A stretch of DNA of 54,903 nt from positions 1 to 54,903 of the forward strand of contig CAYVDH010000004.1 of the NCBI GenBank assembly GCA_964450355.1. Reading direction: 5' to 3'. This DNA is from CAYVDH01 sp964450355. GTDB lineage: Bacteria; Bacteroidota; Bacteroidia; NS11-12g; UBA955. Both the position numbers and the translations under genes were made by a program. This document shows positions 31,928 to 42,700 of the stretch, in pieces; within the stretch, counting starts at the first letter, position 1, and the number at the start of each line of letters is the position of its first letter. The notes under the pieces are model-generated. The model was given only the letters and a program-made list of their open reading frames with translations. It searched no databases and was not told the origin of the DNA.

Positions 31928-32896
31928 TTAATGAATCTGGTGATATGCTGATATTGCAACCATAGCAGCATTATCTGTGCAGTATTCAAAATCAGGAATC
32001 ATGACTTCACATTGGTATTTTTCCCCAATTATTTGCATCGCTTTTCTTAACTCAGTATTAGCACTTACTCCTCCTGAAATTGCAATGGATTTAACATTAA
32101 AATGCTTGATGGATTTTTCAAACTGTCGCATTAAATTATGAATCAAAGAATGTTGCCAAGTCGCACAAATGTCTTTAAGGTTTTCTTTTATGTAATTAGG
32201 ATTTACTTCAGTTTGTTTTTTTAAGTGGTATAATAAAGCCGTTTTTAATCCACTAAAACTATAATTAAAATCAGACAAGTGAGTTGTAGGGAGTTCGAAG
32301 AAACGAACATTTCCATCCTTTGCTAATTGATTGATGTGTGGTCCTCCGGGGTAGGGTAGCCCAAGCATTTTAGCGCCTTTATCAAAAGCTTCGCCAACAG
32401 CATCGTCCAATGTTTCACCAATGATTTTAAAATCTAAAAAATCATCTACTTTAATGATTTGAGTGTGTCCACCAGAAACCAATAAACACAAAAATGGGAA
32501 AATGGGTTTTGGGTTTTGTATGTACAAAGCGGCCACATGGGCTTGCAAATGGTTAATTTCAATAAAAGGCACTTTCAAGGTGTGAGCCATCGCTTGTGCA
32601 AAATGAGTACCAACTAATAGCGAACCTTTTAATCCAGGCCCTAATGTATAAGCAATATGGGTGATTTCTTTGATTTCAGTATTAGCTTTTTTTAAGGCTA
32701 AATCCACTACAGGTACAATGTTTTGGGTATGAGCCCTGCTTGCTAATTCAGGAATAACACCTCCGTATTGTTCATGTATTTTTTGATTTGCCACTTCATT
32801 GGCAAGAATTTTGCCGTGTTTTAAAATAGCTGCAGCTGTATCGTCACATGAGGATTCAATGGCAAGAATTATACTAGTGTCTTTTTTTTGTGTCAT
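31928..32896 (-). CDS. tsaD: tRNA N6-threonylcarbamoyladenosine transferase TsaD
   Basis: This 322-residue enzyme transfers threonylcarbamoyl to adenosine 37 of ANN-decoding tRNAs, working with TsaB and TsaE. Landmarks are IILAIESSCDDTAAAIL, GGVIPELASRAHTQNI, TLGPGLKGSLLVG, the metal-binding histidines in INHLQAHVAALY, VSGGHTQII, GEAFDKGAKMLGLPYPGGP and the late metal aspartate in YCTDNAAMVA. It is a little shorter than the usual 335 residues because the C-terminal tail ends soon after that site. Its start lies 56 bases from the divergent TamB gene. Confidence 0.97.
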   Translation of the reverse strand: MTQKKDTSIILAIESSCDDTAAAILKHGKILANEVANQKIHEQYGGVIPELASRAHTQNIVPVVDLALKKANTEIKEITHIAYTLGPGLKGSLLVGTHFAQAMAHTLKVPFIEINHLQAHVAALYIQNPKPIFPFLCLLVSGGHTQIIKVDDFLDFKIIGETLDDAVGEAFDKGAKMLGLPYPGGPHINQLAKDGNVRFFELPTTHLSDFNYSFSGLKTALLYHLKKQTEVNPNYIKENLKDICATWQHSLIHNLMRQFEKSIKHFNVKSIAISGGVSANTELRKAMQIIGEKYQCEVMIPDFEYCTDNAAMVAISAYHQIH

Positions 32897-32925
32897 CTTG
32901 TTGATATTGGCTGTTCAGTAAAAGT

Positions 32926-32933
32926 TATATTTG
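32926..32933 (+). promoter_or_regulatory. -7 promoter element TATATTTG of the TamB-glycosyltransferase operon
   Basis: This exact TAnnTTTG match has TTG at 32901-32903, 22 bases upstream. It lies 19 bases before the TTG start at 32953, which supports that start. The predicted leader is about 15 bases. Confidence 0.6.
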
Positions 32934-32952
32934 CCTATTAAGCCAATTTTAA

Positions 32953-35900
32953 TTGCTTACAAAAATATCAAAAATAGCGCGCTTTATCATTCTTTTGCTT
33001 TTTTTTAGCATTGGCTTGATATATATACTGTTTCGCAGCTATCCTGTTCAAACTTGGATCATTCATAAAGCAGCCGACTACCTTTCTGACGAGCTTAAAA
33101 CCAAAGTAAAAATAGGCTCGGTGAATATAGATTTTTTTAAAACAGCTGTTTTTGAAAATGTGTATATCGAAGATCAAAGCCAAGATACCTTGTTTTATTT
33201 TAGAAAAATAAAGGTTGATTTTAACGCTTATGATAAAGTAAATAAAAAAATTACTTTAAATAGATTGGGACTCGAAGGTGGAAAAATTTTATTTGGAACA
33301 CATAAAGGGGATACAACCAATAATTACAATTTTTTCATTGATTATTTTGATGCAGGTCCCAGAGATACAACCAAGCCCAGAGTTATTTGGACTGTATTTA
33401 GCAAACAAGTAGATTTAATCAATAATCGCTTTGATTTTTTTGATGAAAACAGTGCAAAACCAGATTTCATGGATTTTAATTACAACGACATCAGTTTTAA
33501 TCACATTGATGCTAATTTGTCTGAGTTTTATTTGATAGATGATTCACTTAGTTTTTTTACCAACCATCTTGAAACCAAAGAGAAAAGTGGTATTAAAATC
33601 ATACACATGCAAGCTAATACTAAGATTCATGCTAAGGGAGTTGAGTTAGCCTCATTATTATTGAATACAGAAAACAGTACATTGAGTAATTATTTTAGCA
33701 TGGAAACTAAAAATTGGAAATCATACAACAATTTTTTTGACCAAGTATTTTTAAAAGCTAATTTAATAAATTCTGAGGTACATTCTAAAGATTTAGCCTA
33801 TTTTAGCCATTTTCTTAAAAATTATAATACCAATATAAAAATCAATGGCGATGCCAATGGAACAGTATCAAATTTAAAAGGGAAAAACACAGAATTGACT
33901 TGTTTCAATCAAACAAAATTCAAAGGAGATTGGAGCATCATGGGGTTGCCTAATGTTGACGATGCCTTAATTGATTTTGATGTAAAAGAGTTATTTACAG
34001 ACATTAAAGACATCGAACAAATTAGTTTGAACACATTCCCATCAAACATTAAAGCCTTAGGTAAAATAAACTACAAAGGTAAATTTACTGGATTTTACAA
34101 TGATTTTGTTGCTTTTGGTAATGTGAAAACAAATATTGGTGAAATTGATGCAGATATCAATCTTAAATTTAAAGAAGGCATTGAAAAAGCGAAGTATTCT
34201 GGAAAATTAAAAACAAATCAATTTCAATTGAATATGTTGTATCCTCAAACTCAAATTAATGATTTAGCATTCGATTTAAAATTAAAAGGAACTTCCTTTG
34301 ATCCCAAAAAATTTGAGTTGAATTTAAATGGGCAAATATCGAAATTAAATTACCAAAATTACACCTACAAAAACATCGAGGTTAATGGAGATATTGCTCC
34401 GTATAAATTTAATGGAATAGCCAAAGTTAATGACCCTCATTTAGCCATGGACTTTAATGGAGAATTCAATTACCAAAAGAAAAATCCTGAAGCAAAAATT
34501 AAAGCTATTATTCAAAACATTGATTTATCATCTTTGGGATTTGATACCATAGAACAAAACATTAAGGGTACATTTAATGTTGATTTTGTAGGGAGCAATT
34601 TGGATAATGCCATTGGTAAAATCATTGCAACAGATTTAACAATTAAAAGAAACAATAAAACTGTTTTTATTCCAGAAATTTCAATCAAATCAGAACAGAT
34701 TAGAAAAACAGAAAAAAAATTAACAGTGCAAAGCTCGTTTCTAAATGCTGAACTCGAAGGAAATTACAACATAAGCAAGTTAGATAAGTCCCTTTACAAT
34801 TTTGTTTACCAACTCATTCCAGTTTATTTTGATAAACCTAAAAACAATGTTCCTAACCAAGATTTTAAATTTGATATTGATTTAATAAATCCAACTTACA
34901 TCACAGATTTGTATTTGCCATTTTTAACATTATCTCCATGCATTGTTACAGGAAGTTACCACTCAACCAACGGAGAATTGTATTTTAAAACAGAAAATCA
35001 ACATGTTACTTACGATGATTATGAAATAGATGGGGTTAAAATTGTAGCACAAAAAGAAAAAAATTCTGAATTAAAAGTAAATCTTCTAGCTTCACATTTA
35101 AAAATTAACAATACCATCAATTCCAACAACATTTCAATTGAATCTTTTATCAATGAAAACAGCATTAAATTTCATGCCGAAGGAAAAGATACTGGATTCA
35201 AATTAAGCTTAGACTCAAAAGGAGAATTGTTGTTTACACCAGAAAACTTGGTATTAAAATTACAAAAAACCAATTTGGGAATGGATAATAAAGTTTGGGT
35301 TATTGATTCCAGTACCAACATTACGATATTAGATGATAAAATTAAAATCAATCAAATGAATCTTGTCAGCGAAAATCAAAAACTGAAACTAGAAGGGAAC
35401 TACAGCAAAGATTTTAATGATTCACTTAAATTGGATTTGGAAAATTTGAATCTGTCTTACTTCAATTATTTAATGCTCAAAAATCAATTACAAACCATAG
35501 GAGGAATTAGCAATGGCAGCATTGATTTAAAATTTTTAAATAATTCACCAGTTGTGACTACAAACATTGAAATTGAGTCTTTGAAATATGATAAAGACAC
35601 TTTGGGTGATTTAAAGATAAAGACTTCAGGATTAGCCAACAGTTCAGTACAAGACATAGATGTAAAAGTAATAAAAGGGCTACTGGACTCATTGGAGTTA
35701 CATGGCAAAATTGATTACAAAAGCAAAACAAATAATTTAGATTTAGTAGCATCAATTCCTTCATCCGATTTAAAAGTTGGTGAAAGTTTCATGAAAGGAA
35801 TTTTTAGTCAGATTAAAGGGAGTTTTAACTTTAATGACATTAAAATTAAAGGTACTTTTGACAAACCTGAGGTCAAAGGAGTCATACATGTAAACAATGC

Positions 35901-37386
35901 AAACATGTTGATTGATTATTTAAATGTGCCTGTCAGTTTTGATACAAAAATATATTTGGAGAAAAATAAAATTTACACCAATGATTTTGCCGTGTACGAT
36001 GAATTTAAATCAAGTGGTAAAGCTAATTTTCAATTAACTCATCAATATTTTGACGCATTCAAAATGAACCTTGTTTTAGAAGATGTAAAGAATTTTCAAG
36101 TCATGAACACCAGCAGTGTCAATAATTCATTGTATTATGGTAAAGCCTTTGCAGATTTAAAAGGCAGCATCAAAGGGCCATTTGATAACTTAGATATTTA
36201 CATTCAAGCTAAAACACTTAAAAATACTAAATTTATACTTCCAATTAGCGAGGGAGATGCTAGTGGATTGCCTAGTTATGTTCATTTTAAATCCAACAAA
36301 AAAAGAATTAAAAAACAAGAAAGTGAATTTCCAATAAGGTCATTGGTGCTGAACATCGAAGCCACAGAAGACGCCAATGTTGAGATTGTATTTGATGAGA
36401 CATTAGGTGATAAAATAAGTGGAAATGGCTATGGGAATTTAAAAATGGAAATGAATAAAAGTGCTGATTTTTATATGTTTGGTACTTACACAATATCTAG
36501 TGGAAAATATTTATTTACTGCCTTTGATTTGTACAATAAACCCTTTAACATTAAACAAGGAGGAACTGTATCTTGGACAGGCGATCCTTATAATGCACAA
36601 ATCAATATTGCAGCTTTTAATTCTGAAAAAGCAAACCCTGCACCCTTGATTACCTCAGCCAATGCCAATGCTGCAAACACTTCTTCGTTAGGAACTGAAA
36701 ACATTACTGTCGAAAGTTTATTGTTTTTAAAAGGTAATTTATTCAGTCCAGAAATCACATTTGGATTGGAGTTTCCTAAAATACAAACAGAGTTAAGGCA
36801 GGGAGTAAACGACTTAACATCTGTAATTTCCAGAATTAAAAGCGACAAAGAAGAAGTAGCAAGGCAAGTTTTCAGTTTATTGATGTTGCGCAGTTTTTTA
36901 CCTCCTACGTTTTCTCAAAATACTCAATCACCAGATAACATAGGTTCTACTGTGATATCCTCTGCTGGTAGTGATTTGTTGTCTTCGCAACTCAGTAATT
37001 GGCTCAGTAAAATTGACCCTAATTGGAAAATTAATATCATATATAAAAATGGTTCAATTACTTTGCCACCTGAATACGGTATAGGGCTGTCTAAACAATT
37101 TTTTAAAAATAAATTATTGATTGATGGAACCATTAGTAATTATAATAACAACAGTATTCCAAATATCAATGTGGAATACAAAGTCACTCAAAAAGGCAAT
37201 TTCAGATTGAAAGCTTATTCTAGAAGTAATCTCAATCAAGTAAATACCACTACTTTGAATACTCCAATTACTACTTGGGGTATTGGTATAATATACACTA
37301 AAGATTTTGATAAATTTATGCCTGAGATAAAAAAGAAATCAAAAAAGAAATCAAAAAAGAAAAAGAAGAAAAAAACTAAAAATTAA
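32953..37386 (+). CDS. TamB/AsmA-like intermembrane lipid transport protein
   Basis: This 1477-residue protein begins with a membrane anchor (KIARFIILLLFFSIGLIYIL), continues as a very long run of beta-strands, and ends in a TamB (DUF490) C-terminal domain at about 1150-1440 (TEDANVEIVFDETLGDKISG, TGDPYNAQINIAAFNS, ILTFGLEFPKIQ-type segment). Proteins of this kind form hydrophobic grooves spanning the periplasm and support phospholipid or outer membrane protein transport. The start is TTG. The C-terminus is a lysine-rich tail (KKKSKKKSKKKKKKKTKN) encoded by a repetitive A-rich tract. Its stop overlaps the next gene (TAATG). Confidence 0.9.
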   Translation: MLTKISKIARFIILLLFFSIGLIYILFRSYPVQTWIIHKAADYLSDELKTKVKIGSVNIDFFKTAVFENVYIEDQSQDTLFYFRKIKVDFNAYDKVNKKITLNRLGLEGGKILFGTHKGDTTNNYNFFIDYFDAGPRDTTKPRVIWTVFSKQVDLINNRFDFFDENSAKPDFMDFNYNDISFNHIDANLSEFYLIDDSLSFFTNHLETKEKSGIKIIHMQANTKIHAKGVELASLLLNTENSTLSNYFSMETKNWKSYNNFFDQVFLKANLINSEVHSKDLAYFSHFLKNYNTNIKINGDANGTVSNLKGKNTELTCFNQTKFKGDWSIMGLPNVDDALIDFDVKELFTDIKDIEQISLNTFPSNIKALGKINYKGKFTGFYNDFVAFGNVKTNIGEIDADINLKFKEGIEKAKYSGKLKTNQFQLNMLYPQTQINDLAFDLKLKGTSFDPKKFELNLNGQISKLNYQNYTYKNIEVNGDIAPYKFNGIAKVNDPHLAMDFNGEFNYQKKNPEAKIKAIIQNIDLSSLGFDTIEQNIKGTFNVDFVGSNLDNAIGKIIATDLTIKRNNKTVFIPEISIKSEQIRKTEKKLTVQSSFLNAELEGNYNISKLDKSLYNFVYQLIPVYFDKPKNNVPNQDFKFDIDLINPTYITDLYLPFLTLSPCIVTGSYHSTNGELYFKTENQHVTYDDYEIDGVKIVAQKEKNSELKVNLLASHLKINNTINSNNISIESFINENSIKFHAEGKDTGFKLSLDSKGELLFTPENLVLKLQKTNLGMDNKVWVIDSSTNITILDDKIKINQMNLVSENQKLKLEGNYSKDFNDSLKLDLENLNLSYFNYLMLKNQLQTIGGISNGSIDLKFLNNSPVVTTNIEIESLKYDKDTLGDLKIKTSGLANSSVQDIDVKVIKGLLDSLELHGKIDYKSKTNNLDLVASIPSSDLKVGESFMKGIFSQIKGSFNFNDIKIKGTFDKPEVKGVIHVNNANMLIDYLNVPVSFDTKIYLEKNKIYTNDFAVYDEFKSSGKANFQLTHQYFDAFKMNLVLEDVKNFQVMNTSSVNNSLYYGKAFADLKGSIKGPFDNLDIYIQAKTLKNTKFILPISEGDASGLPSYVHFKSNKKRIKKQESEFPIRSLVLNIEATEDANVEIVFDETLGDKISGNGYGNLKMEMNKSADFYMFGTYTISSGKYLFTAFDLYNKPFNIKQGGTVSWTGDPYNAQINIAAFNSEKANPAPLITSANANAANTSSLGTENITVESLLFLKGNLFSPEITFGLEFPKIQTELRQGVNDLTSVISRIKSDKEEVARQVFSLLMLRSFLPPTFSQNTQSPDNIGSTVISSAGSDLLSSQLSNWLSKIDPNWKINIIYKNGSITLPPEYGIGLSKQFFKNKLLIDGTISNYNNNSIPNINVEYKVTQKGNFRLKAYSRSNLNQVNTTTLNTPITTWGIGIIYTKDFDKFMPEIKKKSKKKSKKKKKKKTKN
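37330..37362 (+). repeat. A-rich tandem repeat encoding the poly-lysine tail
   Basis: The 12-base unit AAAAAGAAATCA occurs twice in full (37330-37341, 37342-37353) and then partially (37354-37362), encoding KKKS repeats at the end of the TamB protein. Such tracts are prone to strand slippage; a multiple-of-12 change would lengthen or shorten the tail in frame. Confidence 0.75.
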
Positions 37387-38522
37387 TGCAACTTAAAATT
37401 AAGCAGAAAATCGATCAGTTGATTGGAGGAGTATTAGTTGGTACTCACATAATACCTGTTAGAACCTTAGGAAAGTTGTTGAGAATAAATCACAAAATTG
37501 ATAAATCACCAGACCAAATTATTTTCATTAAAATGTTAGGTTTTGGCAGTTTGTTGTTAGCCTCAGATGCAATATTAGCAATAAAAAACAGATATCCAAA
37601 TGCAAAAATTACTTTAATAGGAGGCAAGGGAATTAAAGATGGTGCAGAGTTAATGCAACTGTTTCATCAAGTGTTAATTATTGATGATTCTTCTTTTATT
37701 AAAATGATTAAATCAACTATTAAAGTAGTTTTATGGAGTATAAAAAGGAAAAATAAATGGTGTTTTGATTTGGAAGTGTATTCAAGACTTACTACCATTT
37801 TATCACTTTATACTTTTAGTCATAATCGATTTGGGTTTGAATTTGAAAAAGTGAATTTCAGGAATTATTTAAACACTCATAATGTGTATTTCAACCAATT
37901 TATACCTACTGAAACGAACTACAATTTAATGGCTCAAAAAGTAGATGCCAAGGTGTTAACAAGATATAAATTGCCTTTTCAATCTAAAGGAGATTCTCAA
38001 ATACTATTTTTTAACAACACTTGTAGCGACTTGAGTTTACAGAGAAAATTGACAAATCATCAAGCAGCAGATTTGATTGAAAAAATTAGGAATTTAAGTT
38101 CATATAAAATAGCCTTAATAGGCGCACCCAACGATTATGATGACAACCAAAAAATACTTAACTTAATTAACAATCAATCGAACGTTGAAAATTGGGCAGG
38201 TAAAATGCCATTTTACAAGTTGATAGAAACCATGGCATCTTCTGGAAAATGTTTGATAACAATTGATTCTGCTCCATTACATATAGCTTCAAGAATTCAA
38301 ATCCCTGTACTAGCAATTTGGGGACCTACTCAGCCAGAGAGCATAGTTCCAAATTGGTTGAGAGAAAGTGATTTGTACAGGGAAATAAATTTAAAGGTGT
38401 CTTGCTCTCCTTGTGTTCACCATACAAAAGAATTGCCTTGCAAAGGAAATAATTTTTGCATTAAAGACATGGAATCCATTACCATTGTCAATGAGTTCTT
38501 TAATTTAATAAATCATGTTTAG
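37386..38522 (+). CDS. Glycosyltransferase family 9 (heptosyltransferase-like)
   Basis: This 378-residue GT-B enzyme of family 9 has an N-terminal domain with the IFIKMLGFGSLLLASDAILA and ITLIGGKGIKDGAEL segments, and a C-terminal domain with ENWAGKMPFYKLIETMAS, LITIDSAPLHIASRIQIPVL and AIWGPTQPESI. It ends with a cysteine cluster (VSCSPCVHHTKELPCKGN) like that of other GT9 proteins. It probably transfers sugars to lipopolysaccharide or another surface glycan at the inner membrane. It is coupled to TamB upstream (TAATG) and overlaps the GT-C-like gene by 8 bases. Only 20-odd percent of such enzymes have known substrates, so none is assigned. Confidence 0.88.
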   Translation: MQLKIKQKIDQLIGGVLVGTHIIPVRTLGKLLRINHKIDKSPDQIIFIKMLGFGSLLLASDAILAIKNRYPNAKITLIGGKGIKDGAELMQLFHQVLIIDDSSFIKMIKSTIKVVLWSIKRKNKWCFDLEVYSRLTTILSLYTFSHNRFGFEFEKVNFRNYLNTHNVYFNQFIPTETNYNLMAQKVDAKVLTRYKLPFQSKGDSQILFFNNTCSDLSLQRKLTNHQAADLIEKIRNLSSYKIALIGAPNDYDDNQKILNLINNQSNVENWAGKMPFYKLIETMASSGKCLITIDSAPLHIASRIQIPVLAIWGPTQPESIVPNWLRESDLYREINLKVSCSPCVHHTKELPCKGNNFCIKDMESITIVNEFFNLINHV

Positions 38523-39792
38523 AAACAAAATTATACTGATAGTTATTGTTATTACTTCTCTGTTTATCTTATACAGATCAGCCAATATCAGTATGTTTGA
38601 GGACAGCAAAAGGCGAAATTTTATGAGGGGAGATGCCTACAGCGATATCAACCTGTACTCTGCTGTTCATCATTTCAACGATTCTGGATTATTAAATACA
38701 AAAGCTCTGCCTGTACATTATTATAAGGTGCCATTAAAAGATACTGTTTTCAAACCTACAGTATATACACATTATCCCGCACTACCAGACATATTAGCCT
38801 ATTTTTATTCAAAGATTTCTAATACTCAAAGTGAATTTGTTTTGAGGGTTTTTATGCTCATCATCAGCATTTTATTTTCCATTCTATTTTATTGCTTCTT
38901 TTTCATGATGTTTAAAGATGAAAAAATTGCAATTACTGCTTGGCTATTGATGATGTTTTCAAATTTTTATCTTGGTTGGGCTGACAGTTTACACAAACAT
39001 GTTTACGAGGATTTTTTTAAAATTATGTATTTAATTTTATTAATGAAGTACATAGATAAGCAAAAGTGGATTTATTTATTATTCATGCTGTTAATCATGA
39101 TTTTGGTATCTAACATTTCATTTGAACCCATTGTGTTTTTAGGTGTCATCAGTTTGTGTTTTTCCTTATATTACAAAATGGGAATTTTTTCTAAATTGAC
39201 TTTAATAACTGGCATTGGAGCAGTTATTGGAGTAAGTTTACATTTTTGGCAAAACATTGAATACTTTGGCAGTGTTGATTTAGCAATAAAAGATTTAACA
39301 GAAACAGCTAAATTAAGAACTGCGGGAATAGATGTTGATTCAAAATATAAAAAATTAGAATCGCCATTTGGATTTTTACAAGTCATTGAATTGCCTTTTT
39401 TGTGGCTAAATAGGATGGAAAGGTTCTATATATTTCCTGCTTGGGGAATCATTGCTATGTGGATATATGTAAGAAAGGAATTTAAAGAAAAGTACAATTT
39501 ACAAGTTAAAAAATGGGTTTTGTTTTTGTTCATTGCCTCATTTTCATGGTGCATAGTGATGAGTCAACATGCGTATGTACATTCATTTACTACCAGACAA
39601 TCTGCGATATTTTATTTTGCAATTGTAGCTCCAATTCTAAGTTTGTTTTATGACAAAATGAAATCAAAATTTGCTCAAGAAAATTTAGGGACAAAAACTG
39701 TGTTAGTAATAATTGTATTGTACAGTATAGCCATTAGTTTAAGCCAACAAATTTATGATTTGTGGTATGTCAATACGTTCAAAGGCAATTGA
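38515..39792 (+). CDS. Multi-pass membrane protein, GT-C glycosyltransferase-like
   Basis: This 425-residue protein has about ten membrane helices. The first large extracytoplasmic loop follows helix one and contains acidic residues (MRGDAYSDINLYSAVHHFND) and a TVYTHYPALPDILAYFY segment, a layout seen in GT39/GT83-type polyprenol-sugar glycosyltransferases. Helices continue from about 110 to 405. Coupling to a family 9 glycosyltransferase supports a role in glycan assembly at the periplasmic face. The assignment is from architecture, so the family remains tentative. Confidence 0.6.
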   Translation: MFRNKIILIVIVITSLFILYRSANISMFEDSKRRNFMRGDAYSDINLYSAVHHFNDSGLLNTKALPVHYYKVPLKDTVFKPTVYTHYPALPDILAYFYSKISNTQSEFVLRVFMLIISILFSILFYCFFFMMFKDEKIAITAWLLMMFSNFYLGWADSLHKHVYEDFFKIMYLILLMKYIDKQKWIYLLFMLLIMILVSNISFEPIVFLGVISLCFSLYYKMGIFSKLTLITGIGAVIGVSLHFWQNIEYFGSVDLAIKDLTETAKLRTAGIDVDSKYKKLESPFGFLQVIELPFLWLNRMERFYIFPAWGIIAMWIYVRKEFKEKYNLQVKKWVLFLFIASFSWCIVMSQHAYVHSFTTRQSAIFYFAIVAPILSLFYDKMKSKFAQENLGTKTVLVIIVLYSIAISLSQQIYDLWYVNTFKGN

Positions 39793-39794
39793 AA

Positions 39795-42700
39795 TTAATA
39801 AAGGATAGTAATGTTTCCTTTTTCTTCATGCCTAATGTCATCTGCTCCAACAAATTCCAATCGGTAGAAATATAATCCTTGTTCAACAACTTGACCTTCG
39901 AATTTGCCATCCCAACCTATTTTAGGGTTATCTGTTTTAAATAAAATTTCTCCCCAACGGTTGAACACAATGAATCTGTATTTTAATGCATAAGCCAAAC
40001 CTACTGGTTTAATGGTTTCATTAATTCCATCTTCATTTGGTGTCAATGAGTTAGGCATGTAATACACCACATCAGGGGCAATAAATAACAATTCGTTGAT
40101 GGTATCGTTACATCCATGAATGTTTGAAACTACTAATCTAGTAGGTTGCAACAATGTATCTGTATAGTATAATGTAGGATTTTGCTCAGATGATGTTCCC
40201 ATGCTTCCAAAACTCCATTGCCAAGATATTGGCCCGCCTCTTGAAGAGTCTATGTATTTAACATCTACTTCGTTTTCCCACGAACGTATTTTTTGATAAG
40301 TGAATTTCGCTTGAGGAAGAGGGTTTACTTGAGCTTCAGCTAGTTTAACTAAGGTGTCTCTACAATTTTTATCTGTCACAGCAATTAACGTAATATCATA
40401 ACTACCAATGGCTTTATACTTGTGTTTAGGGTCTCTAAGAACTGAATTTTTGCCGTTTCCAAAAAGCCATTTCCAACTGGCAATGTTTCCAGAAGCTATG
40501 GTAGTGTTATTTATAAATTCTGATGAATCACCAAAACAAACAGGAGCAACAGAAAAATCAATGACAGGATTAGGACTTACAGAAATTGTTGCAGTTGCCG
40601 TATCCCAACATCCAAAATCGGAAGTAGCCCTCAAAGTGATGATGTAATCACCGCTTGTTGTGTAACTGTATTTTGGTGGGTTTTGTAATAAACTTGAATC
40701 ATTGTTTCCATAATACCATTGGTACTTATTAATGAATCCTTTGTTAATCGTTGTTTTATTGGTGACATTAAAGCCATTTCTTAGCAAACAACTGCTTTTA
40801 GGGTTGACAGTAAAGTCTGCCAATGGCATAGGGTAAATGTAAACTCTTTGTCTGAATGAATCTATACAACCAAAGTTAGAAGTTGCTACTAATTTTACTC
40901 TGAAAGAATCAACTTTTAAATAGGTTTTGCTTGGATTAGCATTTGTTGAAGTAGTATTGTCTCCAAAATACCAATCAGTGTTTGAAATAGAGCCAGTAGG
41001 AATTGAGCTGCCACTTGAATTAAAGTTAAATAAATGGTTCAAAAAACACTGTTTATCGTTATCTACTACAAAAGATGGAACTGGTTTAGGATGAACTGTG
41101 ACATTTTTTTCTATGGTATCTCTACAGCTTCCAGTAATTGTTCTAGATATAAGCCTTACAGTATAAGTTCCATGATTTAAATAAATATGAGAAGCGTTTT
41201 TCAAATTCAATGTGCTGTCATTGTCTCCAAAATACCAATTGTGACTCATTGAACTACCGTTGGATACTGTAGTAGTTGCATCAAATGTGAAATTATTGTT
41301 ATTGATACAAGCACTGTTATAGTTGGTATTAAAGTCAGCTATTGGCATTGGATAAGTTCTAACTTGTTTGATGGTGGTATCTTTACAATTTTGATTTGAA
41401 ATAGCTATCAACCTAACATTGAATAAACCTGAATTTGCATATGTTTGGCTTGTATTTGCAACATTGCCATCTGTATTTAAATTTCCAAAATTCCACCCTA
41501 ATGTGTATGTTCCAGATTTCAAAGTTGTGGTTGAACTAAAATTAAATATATTATCTAATAAACATTGTTTATCGTTGTCTATATTATAACCTGCTTTAGG
41601 TTTTGGATATACAGTTACAGATTTACTTATCGAATCAGGACAACCTTGATCGCTAAAAGCTACGTTAGTGACTATAAATGTGCTATCTTTAGTATATTTT
41701 TTACTGACATTGTCAAAAACTAAAGAGGAAGTTCCATCGCCAAATAACCATTTATTTGTAAAAGTTCCATCGGAAATAAATGTATTAGATTGAAATACAA
41801 ATCGATGATCATTGATACAATTACCATTGGTGATGATATTAAAATCTGCAGTAGGATGAGGAAATACTTCATTCAAAGCGAAAGCGGTATCAGTACAGCC
41901 ATTATCAGCATAGATAACTAAGCCAGCATTGTAGTTCCCTTCTATAGGATAAGAATAAGTTGGATTTGGAGTTCCAGATACTTGATTTCCATCGCCATAT
42001 AGCCATCTGTTGTTGATGATGGTACCTTGAGGGAAAGTGGAGTTATCTGTAAAAGTAAATAAATTACCTTCTAAGCATTGTTGTTGATCGTCAACTGCAA
42101 TAGAAGGTAATGGAATTGGCAATACTCTTAGTGTATCCATTATGGAATCTTTACAATTGTAGTTTGAATTTAAAATAAGTTTGATGCCATAGTTTCCTTC
42201 GTTGACATAGCTGTGTTTTATGCTGTCTAAATTTCCATAGGTATTTCCATCTCCTACATTCCAAGATTTAGTATAAGTGCCACTTGCTATGGTACTTGTT
42301 GATTGAACGTTGAATAAATTTGGTTTTTTACATTGTATGTTGGAGTTAATTAACCAACTTGCAACTGGGTTTGGTCGAACGATTACTGAAGTGGTTGCAG
42401 AATCTTTACAACCATATAATGTAACAGACCTTAATTTGACATTGTAAGTGCCTGGATTTAGATAAGAATGTGTTGTTGAATCCATGTTGTTTCTAGTGCT
42501 ATCATCACCAAATTCCCATTGATTGTTGATAGTTCCAGAACTTACAGTGCTATTTGATTTAAACCTGAATAAATTGCCATTTAAACACAATTCATTATCG
42601 TATTTTTTCAAATTGGCTTTTGGCAAAGGATTGACATAAATTTTTTGTGTTGCAGTATCTGCACAACCATCATCCCCATCATCGCTGATGGTAAAAAGTT

